Assembly (NCBI GenBank): GCA_046757925.1
Contig: JBHHZE010000044.1
Span: 1-29,334, forward strand
From: JAZDCZ01 sp046757925
GTDB lineage: Bacteria > Gemmatimonadota > Gemmatimonadetes > Gemmatimonadales > GWC2-71-9
Direction of reading: 5' to 3'
DNA length: 29,334 nucleotides
Made by a program: the position numbers and the translations under genes. Of this stretch, positions 23,419 to 29,334 are shown in pieces. The first letter of the stretch is position 1, and every line of letters begins with the position of its first letter. The notes under the pieces are model-generated. The model saw nothing but the letters and a program-made list of their open reading frames with translations. It was not told where the DNA came from and did no database searches.

Positions 23419-23604
23419 TCTAGAACGAAAAGCCATCGATGGGCGCATTGGGCTGGCCAGGCTCCGTCAACATACGCTCGGCACGCCAGCCCTGCAAGAA
23501 GCCGACAGTAACCTTTCGCAATTCAACTGCGTAGGCTGTACGTTCCAATAATTCGCGCAATTCTGCCTCCAGGCGAGATCCCAAAATTAGACGCCAACTT
23601 CGCG

Positions 23605-23841
23605 GTGGCAGTCTCGAATGCGGCGGTCGTGACGGTGTATGTTAGTATCGGCTTTACCAGGACGTTGACAGACTCCGATGTTGCATTGTTCGAGTCACTT
23701 GGCGGTGTTGTCACCCGTCGGTTCGATTTCATCAATGGACTCTCCGGAATCCTGCCGGATGCCGCGATCCCGATGTTGCGAGCGCGTTCTGATGTCGGGT
23801 TCGTAGAGGGCAGCGGTTTCACGTGCCTAGCCGCTAACTAG
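23605..23841 (+). CDS. Inhibitor I9 / protease-propeptide-like fragment
   Basis: From GTG 23605 there are 78 codons. VTVYVSIGFTRTLTDSDVAL, then FESLGGVVTRRFDFINGLSG, then ILPDAAIPMLRARSDVGFVEG follow the pattern of subtilisin-propeptide (I9) domains: a strand, a helix, a Gly-Gly-x-Val turn, Ile-Asn-Gly-Leu and a closing Val-x-x-Val-Glu. No protease domain follows; the frame ends soon after. No ribosome site or signal peptide is present. The frame stays open upstream to 23512 without an ATG. It is probably a 5'-truncated gene, or a small stand-alone inhibitor with an unidentified start. Confidence 0.45.
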   Translation: MAVSNAAVVTVYVSIGFTRTLTDSDVALFESLGGVVTRRFDFINGLSGILPDAAIPMLRARSDVGFVEGSGFTCLAAN

Positions 23842-23914
23842 CACCACGTTTGGACCCGAAGAGGTGACGCCCGAGCCAATCCCTGCGTTCTGACGCATCA
23901 TATCGCCGTCTTCT

Positions 23915-23932
23915 GCCAGGCACTAGCCTGGC
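23915..23932 (+). terminator. Perfect 7-base-pair hairpin
   Basis: GCCAGGC (23915-23921) and GCCTGGC (23926-23932) flank a four-base ACTA loop, 74 bases after the I9-like frame. No T-tract follows, so a terminator role is only possible. Confidence 0.35.
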
Positions 23933-24008
23933 CTCGTCCCACATTGCATACTAGCGATATCCGGCCGTTTCAATGGCCAAATCGGCCACATTTTGGAGGG
24001 AGACCATC

Positions 24009-24266
24009 ATGCAGGACTTGCAAGGGGCTAAGTGGACGGACCTCTGGTTTTGGGGCAGGAGGGTCCGCAGGGACATTCTGGCGCTCGAGGCCTGAGCGAA
24101 AACCCAGGGATTCGATGAGTGGCTGGCTGGGTCGCACGATCCGAAGCTCGATCTCAGGCCCGACAAGGACATTCCGGCAGACTCGGAGCAGCAGGAGTTG
24201 CTCGCCAAACTGGCGGAGAAGGCTGGACACGGAGACCCCGGTGACCCACCTGGCGGTCCCTTCTAG
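24009..24266 (+). pseudogene. Small hydrophilic gene interrupted by an in-frame TGA
   Basis: The ATG at 24009 has a strong ribosome site (GGAGGGAGA, about 6 bases upstream). The frame reads 28 codons (MQDLQGAKWTDLWFWG, then an Arg-rich helix ending LALEA) to a TGA at 24093-24095. It then continues for 56 more codons of charged, coherent sequence (GFDEWLAGSHDPKLDL, QQELLAKLAEKAGHG) to TAG at 24264-24266. The second part has no start codon of its own near the TGA. This looks like one gene with a nonsense mutation. I do not recognise the protein. Confidence 0.45.
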
Positions 24267-24487
24267 TGTAGCACAGTCTGCAGACGGGTTGAAAGCGACG
24301 GTCACTTCTCCGTACGGTCCCATGAACGGCGAGGTGTTCCGTTAGATCTCTTGGGGGAGCCGAAACGTACTGAAGCCTGCTGCGCGAGCACTGGGGCGAC
24401 GTCCTGGACAAGCACCCTTGGGAACTGGATGAGCACCCTGACGAAGGGGATAACTACGTGTGCCTAGTCCAAAGATCTATCCTTCAG
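24267..24487 (+). other. Decayed region with a C-terminal coding relic
   Basis: No complete gene is visible. One plus-strand frame (24374-24466) reads SLLREHWGDVLDKHPWELDE followed by HPDEGDNYVCL. This looks like real protein sequence, but it is preceded by an in-frame TGA and has no start. The frame carries on into the end of the next, opposite gene. It is probably the tail of a lost gene. Confidence 0.3.
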
Positions 24488-24877
24488 CTAATTCTGCTCC
24501 TCCAATAACCAGCTCCAGGCGTCACTGAACTCCGAGAACACTTTCCTCTCGAATGGTATCCGCTCAGACAAGACCTGATACATCCGCGCCACTCCAAAGT
24601 CGACCGGCCGGGAGGCTACGAACGCTACCCTGCCCCATCTAACCGATTCAGCATCCGTCGGAATACCCGCCTCTTCGACAATCGCTGCGAGGTCTGCCGC
24701 CGTCAGCTTATCCGTCCGCGCTTGGCGCAGGTCCCACAGCACACTTGTTTGGGCGCCAAACTCCGGAGCCTCGCATCGCTCTCGTATAACCGCCACGATT
24801 TCGGCACGTAACAAATCGCCAGTCACCGTTCTGACAAGAATTCCCGTTGACGGGTCTGTGTGTGAAGTGATAGGCAC
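24488..24877 (-). CDS. SpoIIAA/STAS-like domain protein
   Basis: The protein has 129 residues and no signal peptide or membrane segment. It starts MPITSHTDPSTGILVRTVTG, followed by a helix, then VLWDLRQARTDKLTAADLA and a second half with VAFVASRPVDFGVARMYQVL and a Trp-rich end. This pattern of an early strand pair, a central hxDLR segment and alternating helices resembles STAS-like small bacterial proteins. The role is unknown; STAS folds often bind partner proteins. The start is GTG 24875-24877 with AGAAAG about 7 bases upstream. It is divergent from the MFS/spermidine synthase gene. Confidence 0.6.
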   Translation of the reverse strand: MPITSHTDPSTGILVRTVTGDLLRAEIVAVIRERCEAPEFGAQTSVLWDLRQARTDKLTAADLAAIVEEAGIPTDAESVRWGRVAFVASRPVDFGVARMYQVLSERIPFERKVFSEFSDAWSWLLEEQN

Positions 24878-25230
24878 TGTCGGCTTTCTCGCGAACGATA
24901 GTATCTGGCGCCGGAATCGGCAAGGAATAGCGCCCCACCGTTACCCAGAGCCCGGGCGAACAGGTTCACGACGCCCACGCGAGCGCAACCGAGGCTCTTT
25001 CCAGCAGAACTCCATCGGGATAGATTGTGAGCCAAGCCCCGCAATCGTTGCGCCGGATCCCTGTTGCGGATCCGAAACAACGCGTGTTGAAGCGCAGGCC
25101 GCAGGGTACTCGGCGATAGCAGTCGAGCCGGACCCATCGCGACCCTCGTCTCGCGAGTCAAAGCCCTGACTCCGGACCAGCACGACTTCATACGATCCGC
25201 ATCCGAGTACGCATCTATGGCTGCCTCACT
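24878..25230. other. 353-base divergent intergenic region with paired hairpins
   Basis: I see no supported gene here. On the minus strand TTGCCG (24918-24923) and TATCGT (24895-24900), 17 bases apart, form a modest promoter for the STAS-like gene. Two adjacent hairpins lie at 25040-25052 (CGCAA/TTGCG, TCG loop) and 25054-25074 (CGGATCC/GGATCCG, seven-base loop). No clear promoter faces the plus-strand gene at 25231. Confidence 0.4.
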
Positions 25231-28125
25231 TTGACAATCGCAAACGTCGCAGCAACGCCAGTTTTGAAGCCAAGATCGACCAGCGGGACCTTCCTGCTCG
25301 CCGCGCTGCTGTTCTTACTGTCGGGAGCACTGGGACTCGGCTACCAGCTCGTCTGGATTCGCAAGGCGACGCTGGTGGTGGGATCCAGCCAGATTGCATA
25401 TGCGACCACGGTGGCGGCGTTCTTCCTGGGCATGGCGCTGGGAAGCGCCGTGGTTGGACGTTACCTGAGAAGCCGGCGCCGCTCCCCCTTGTTCGTGTAC
25501 GGACTCTTCGAGGCGGCAATCGGTGTGTACGCGCTCGCGTTCCCCTGGTTGTTCGGTTCCATGGAAGCGATCTACAACGCCATCTACCCTGGCGTCCAAG
25601 ATTGGGTACCGGCCCTCTTCGCCGTCCGCTTCTTATTGCTCCTTCTGCTATTCCTTTTGCCGACCTTCTTCATGGGCGGGACTCTCCCGCTGCTGCTCGA
25701 CGGGCTCGTCAAACGCGATGCTGCCATCGGATCGTCCACCAGCCTGCTGTACGGCATCAACATCGTCGGAGCCGTTGGCGGGGTCCTCGCCACCAGCTAT
25801 TTCGCGATTCCCGCCCTTGGCATGAATGGCACGAGCCAGATCGCGGGAATCGGCAATCTCGCCATTGCGGCCGTGGCGCTCCTGGCCTTCCGCCAGATGG
25901 CGCCCCTGCATCCGGGTGCGGCACCCGCAGGACCGGTCGCTAACAACCGCCTGTACGCCGCTGCGAGTTTCTTGTCGGGTTTTGCAGCGATCGCGTATCA
26001 GATCGAATGGGTCCGCCACTTCGATCTCGTGACCGCGGCCGACGTCTACCGCGCGGCGATGATCCTCGGGGTCTACCTGGCCGCTCTCGCCGTGGGCAGC
26101 CTGGTCCTCAGCCCAATCCTGCACCGCGGTGTTCGCCCGCTCCGCGTGCTGGCGGTGACACAGTCGCTGGTCCCGATGTTACTCATAGCATGTCTCGGCC
26201 TATGGAGCCTGCCGGCAATCTCTTATTCACCCGAAGCGTTCGCCGGCAGCTTCGAGGTCGCCCCGTCCTGGTCGCTGCTCAGCGAACGGGCCGACGCGAT
26301 CTTCCTCGCCCCGCTCACTCAAGTGTCGCTCGTCCTCTTTGCGCCGGTGGTACTGATTGGAACGGGGTTGCCTGCGATCATTGCGGCCGCCACGCGGCGC
26401 AGCGGCGAGCTGCGCGCGACCGCCGGGCGCCTGATTTTCTGGAATACCCTGGGCTCGAGCGTGGGCGGCTTTGCGGCCGGCTACGTGCTGATTCCCACGC
26501 TTGGGTTGAAGGGCGCGTTCGTTGCCACGGGCGTGATCTCTCTGGCACTCGCCGTCTGGGCGGAACGAGAGCGAAAGAGCGATCGAGTGATCAAGCGGGC
26601 CATACACCTGCGCGGACTCGGGTACGTGCTGCCTGCGGTAGGGCTGGTCGCGCTGGCGGCATTTGCGCGAGTCGACCTGGTGCGTCAAACGGTATGGGAA
26701 CAGTGGGCCGACCGCACTTCGGGAGACAGCATCGTGGAGATCGTGGAGGGCCCGCTCAATACATCGTTCGTGTTCGACGGCCCCGCGGCCCGCCTCATCG
26801 GCTCGAACCACGTCATCCTGGGCATGGCCCGCTACGGGTTGCCGTCCACCCAGGCCATCCAGGGCCATCTACCAGTATTGTTTTATGGGCAACCCGGCTA
26901 CCCGGAACGCGTCTTGGGGATCGCGCTCGGTACGGGGCAGACGTTCGGCGCGCTTCTCATGTACCCGATACGACAACTCGATATCGTCGACATCTCCTCG
27001 GAAACGGTGGAGCTCTCGCTGCGGCACTTCTCCGCTTTCAATCATGGGATCGGCACGGATAAGCGCGTGAACATTCACCTGGACGACGGTCGACACTTTG
27101 TGGAGCGCGCGGCCGGCAATTTCTACGATGTCGTAACGCTCGAGCCCCCACCACCCACGATGGAGGGTGTCTACTCCCTCTACTCGCTGGAATTCTTTGA
27201 GGGTGTCGAGCGCATACTGCGCGACGGGGGCGTCGTCACCCAGTGGCTCCCGCTCTACATGCTTAGCCCGAACGAAGCCCGCGGGATCCTGAAGACCCAA
27301 GCCGCAGTGTTCCCAAACACGTTCCTACTCAGCGCCGGGCTCAGCGACTTCATCGTGCTGAGCGTCAAAGGGACATCGCCGCCGCGGTATCCGCTCGAAT
27401 GGATCCGCCAGCGCGTCACGATCTTCGAACGCGAGCGCCGCATTGCGGGCTTTCGATCCCCGGGTTCGCGATATCCACTCGCGTCAGTCGAAGGCGTCAT
27501 TTCGTTCATGATTGCGGGTCCTGACGACATTGCGGCTTTACCGGGGGAGCCCTACGAGGACGACACCATGGGTATCTCGTACCCGCGCGGTGACGCGGTG
27601 CTGCGGCGGCGCTATGTGAGCAAGGTCGCGCAGGTCACGCTCGCAGCCCTCCCGCGCACTCCGTTCGACACGTTGCAGCGCTACTTCGCCGATCCAATTT
27701 CCGCCGATGTGCTCGAGGATGAGCGGGACAGCTTCATCTTTTGGTGGAATCCCATGCCGTCGCCGACCGCGATCGCAGCCAGGAAGGCCAGGTTCGACGA
27801 GAGCACCGATGCCGGCGACCGCGTGGAGGACGCGATGTGGCTCGCCGACGCATACGACCGGAGCCTCGACAAGACTGAGGCACTCGCCTGGGTCGGGCGT
27901 GCGCTCGATGCCAACTCGCCCACCGAATCGGGCTCGGCACTGCAGCTCGAGCGCATGCGCCGGATTGCGAGACACGCAATCGGTGTCTTTGACGGCGAGC
28001 TGCGAAGCTGGCTCGCGGCGCTTCCGGAGTCACAACGGGGCGCTCCGCTCGCGGTGGCAGTGGCCGAGGAGCTGGAGCGACACGAGGGGTGGGTGGCGCG
28101 TAACCGCACCTACCTCTGGGAGTGA
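25231..28125 (+). CDS. Fused MFS-type membrane / spermidine-synthase-like protein
   Basis: The 964-residue protein has an N-terminal membrane half with about a dozen hydrophobic segments (about 18-480) containing ALGLGYQLVWIRK, FFMGGTLPLLL and a second GSSVGGFAAGY block. A spermidine-synthase-like Rossmann domain (about 500-715) follows, with RVLGIALGTGQT (SAM-type loop, 560-571), DIVDISSETVELSLRHF and DDGRHFVE. The last 250 residues form a soluble tail. The site that in aminopropyltransferases holds the catalytic Asp reads LEPPPPTMEG, so true spermidine synthesis is doubtful. The only start in frame is TTG 25231 (or TTG 25264), without a ribosome site. Confidence 0.88.
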   Translation: MTIANVAATPVLKPRSTSGTFLLAALLFLLSGALGLGYQLVWIRKATLVVGSSQIAYATTVAAFFLGMALGSAVVGRYLRSRRRSPLFVYGLFEAAIGVYALAFPWLFGSMEAIYNAIYPGVQDWVPALFAVRFLLLLLLFLLPTFFMGGTLPLLLDGLVKRDAAIGSSTSLLYGINIVGAVGGVLATSYFAIPALGMNGTSQIAGIGNLAIAAVALLAFRQMAPLHPGAAPAGPVANNRLYAAASFLSGFAAIAYQIEWVRHFDLVTAADVYRAAMILGVYLAALAVGSLVLSPILHRGVRPLRVLAVTQSLVPMLLIACLGLWSLPAISYSPEAFAGSFEVAPSWSLLSERADAIFLAPLTQVSLVLFAPVVLIGTGLPAIIAAATRRSGELRATAGRLIFWNTLGSSVGGFAAGYVLIPTLGLKGAFVATGVISLALAVWAERERKSDRVIKRAIHLRGLGYVLPAVGLVALAAFARVDLVRQTVWEQWADRTSGDSIVEIVEGPLNTSFVFDGPAARLIGSNHVILGMARYGLPSTQAIQGHLPVLFYGQPGYPERVLGIALGTGQTFGALLMYPIRQLDIVDISSETVELSLRHFSAFNHGIGTDKRVNIHLDDGRHFVERAAGNFYDVVTLEPPPPTMEGVYSLYSLEFFEGVERILRDGGVVTQWLPLYMLSPNEARGILKTQAAVFPNTFLLSAGLSDFIVLSVKGTSPPRYPLEWIRQRVTIFERERRIAGFRSPGSRYPLASVEGVISFMIAGPDDIAALPGEPYEDDTMGISYPRGDAVLRRRYVSKVAQVTLAALPRTPFDTLQRYFADPISADVLEDERDSFIFWWNPMPSPTAIAARKARFDESTDAGDRVEDAMWLADAYDRSLDKTEALAWVGRALDANSPTESGSALQLERMRRIARHAIGVFDGELRSWLAALPESQRGAPLAVAVAEELERHEGWVARNRTYLWE

Positions 28126-28232
28126 CTGTTGCGGCCTGGCGATCCTTGCGGCTCCCGGCCCGGATGTGCATTCTTGGCCCGGCGGAAAGGCCAAAACGTA
28201 GGTTGACCCGCATAACGCAAGTGAGGAACGTC

Positions 28233-29249
28233 ATGTCGGATACCGAGCAGCTACCCCCGGATGCTCAGCTACTACAGACTCTGTTCGGCTTCATGATCAC
28301 TCGAAGTGTCTCCGCGGTGGCCGAACTAGGTGTCGCAGATGCACTCAAGGACGGACCGATTCACTACTCGGATCTCGCAAGAACCGTGGGTGCCGACGAA
28401 CGTTCGCTGTATCGGGTGATGCGAGTACTGGCTTCAACGGGCATGTTCACCGAGCCCCAGCCGGGCAGCTACGCGCTGACGCCGGTCTCGCAGCTGTTGC
28501 GCTCCGACGTCCCGAACTCGATGCGTGACCTGGCGGTGACGCTGACGTCGGAATCGCACTGGCTCGCGTGGGGACAGTTCACTCAGACACTCAAGTCGGG
28601 TAAGTCGGGCCCGCAACACGCCTTCGGCACCGATATGTTCTCGTGGTTCCAGCGTGCGGAGAACAGCGAGCAGTGGAAGCTGTTCAATGCAGCCATGACC
28701 AGCTTCTCTTCAATGACCAGCACCGCCGTGTGCGAGAGCTGCGACTTCAGTAGGTACCGGCGGGTGGTGGACATCGGCGGCGGCCACGGGTTCTTCTTGC
28801 GGGCCGTGCTCGCCAAGGCCCCGCAAGCGCAAGGCGTACTGTTCGACCTCCCTGGTGTCAACGACGGCGTGGGTGCGGATGAACTCGGGCGTAGGATCGA
28901 GAGCGTCGCTGGCGACTTCTTCAAGGAGGTCCCTCCCAGCGGTGACTGTTACACCATGAAGCACATCATTCACGACTGGGGCGATAAGCAATGCAGAACG
29001 CTGCTCGGCAACATTGCCCGTGTGATGGATCCGGAAGGGCGAGTCCTCGTCATCGAAACGGTGATGCCCGACGGCCAGGAGCCTCATCCCGCCAAGTTCA
29101 TGGATGTGAACATGCTCGCGATGACCGAAGGCGGGACCGAGCGCACGGAGCGAGAGTTCGCCACGCTGTTCGAGTCGGCCGGGCTCAGGCTCGAGGCGAT
29201 CCACCCGACGCGGAGCCCCGTGAGTGTAGTCGAGGCGCGGAAGGCATAA
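28233..29249 (+). CDS. SAM-dependent O-methyltransferase, family 2
   Basis: The 338-residue protein matches the plant-type/CrtF-AcmB class of O-methyltransferases. A winged-helix dimerisation domain (about 10-95, LGVADALKDGPIHYSDLART) precedes the Rossmann domain with VVDIGGGHGFFL (178-189, SAM binding), GDFFKEVP and the catalytic segment KHIIHDWGD with His247. VLVIETVMPDG and the C-terminal FESAGLRL are typical. The substrate, probably a hydroxylated aromatic or polyketide, cannot be read from sequence. I use ATG 28233 because GAGGAA lies about 6 bases upstream; a TTG or GTG 37 codons earlier would extend into unconserved sequence. It is 107 bases after the MFS-fusion gene. Confidence 0.9.
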   Translation: MSDTEQLPPDAQLLQTLFGFMITRSVSAVAELGVADALKDGPIHYSDLARTVGADERSLYRVMRVLASTGMFTEPQPGSYALTPVSQLLRSDVPNSMRDLAVTLTSESHWLAWGQFTQTLKSGKSGPQHAFGTDMFSWFQRAENSEQWKLFNAAMTSFSSMTSTAVCESCDFSRYRRVVDIGGGHGFFLRAVLAKAPQAQGVLFDLPGVNDGVGADELGRRIESVAGDFFKEVPPSGDCYTMKHIIHDWGDKQCRTLLGNIARVMDPEGRVLVIETVMPDGQEPHPAKFMDVNMLAMTEGGTERTEREFATLFESAGLRLEAIHPTRSPVSVVEARKA

Positions 29250-29271
29250 CACCCGCAGACCAGACGACAAC

Positions 29272-29289
29272 GCGGCAACTCATTGCCGC
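29272..29289 (+). terminator. Perfect hairpin after the methyltransferase gene
   Basis: GCGGCAA (29272-29278) and TTGCCGC (29283-29289) pair perfectly around a CTCA loop, 22 bases after the stop. No T-run follows, so it may be a factor-assisted terminator or a 3' stabilising element. No further gene is seen to the window end at 29334. Confidence 0.45.
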
Positions 29290-29334
29290 CTCGAGTCCGC
29301 CCTGTCTCACGCAACCATCCGCTTCTCGCAAAAT

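Noticed and set aside
24093..24095. The TGA as a selenocysteine codon
   Set aside because: There is no recognisable SECIS-like hairpin right after it, no redox motif around it and no selenocysteine genes nearby. A nonsense mutation is simpler.
23944..24345. Plus-strand open frame of 133 codons
   Set aside because: It is rich in Ser, Arg and Thr with no family pattern, and it overlaps the better-supported frame at 24009, which has a strong ribosome site.
24823..25191. Minus-strand open frames upstream of the STAS-like gene
   Set aside because: They overlap its start and promoter, are rich in Arg and Leu and have no ribosome site or recognised similarity.

Overview
The window is high-GC bacterial DNA. 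My best guess at the source is Gemmatimonadota or a close relative. This rests on the gene order, the mix of GTG and ATG starts in 4-base overlaps, and exported proteins whose signal peptides end in AQ or GQ. It is inference, because no rRNA or tRNA gene lies in the window.

Region 1 (1-17449) is a dense minus-strand block of housekeeping genes. In transcription order: pepA (leucyl aminopeptidase), a small TonB-dependent receptor-like barrel, a YicC-family RNase, gmk, rpoZ, coaBC, a family 4 uracil-DNA glycosylase, dnaB, radA, ispD, tsaC, a low-molecular-weight phosphotyrosine phosphatase, aroE, comF, gap, pgk, tpiA, secG and carA (cut by the window edge). Most genes overlap their neighbour. 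Nine junctions are exact 4-base ATGA or GTGA overlaps, so translational coupling is likely. The largest break is 208 bases between tpiA and secG, and it holds a good sigma70-type promoter reading into secG-carA. The block joins lower glycolysis (gap-pgk-tpiA), replication and repair (dnaB, radA, udg), nucleotide and cofactor synthesis (gmk, coaBC, carA, ispD, aroE), tRNA modification (tsaC) and protein export (secG).

Region 2 (17450-22600) holds looser, mostly unshared genes: an exported beta-barrel protein, a membrane-anchored M15/M74-like peptidase candidate, a triple-PAS protein ending in a receiver domain without its phosphoacceptor Asp, a Cys-rich zinc-ribbon protein, a four-helix membrane protein, and a complete stand-alone receiver protein with a clear promoter and a 5' hairpin.

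Region 3 (22600-25230) looks like a gene graveyard. It has a receiver gene cut after about 18 codons, an exported hypothetical protein whose start region is duplicated as a 36-base direct repeat, a piece resembling an inhibitor I9/protease propeptide, a small reading frame broken by TGA, an unrecognised C-terminal relic and a SpoIIAA/STAS-like protein.

Region 4 (25231-29334) carries two plus-strand genes: a fused MFS-type/spermidine-synthase-like membrane protein and a family 2 SAM-dependent O-methyltransferase.

I see no CRISPR array, intact insertion sequence, integrase, rRNA or tRNA. The likeliest sources of new biology are the pseudo-receiver PAS protein, the unusual peptidase candidate, the CoaBC active-site substitution and the decaying region around 22.6-24.5 kb.
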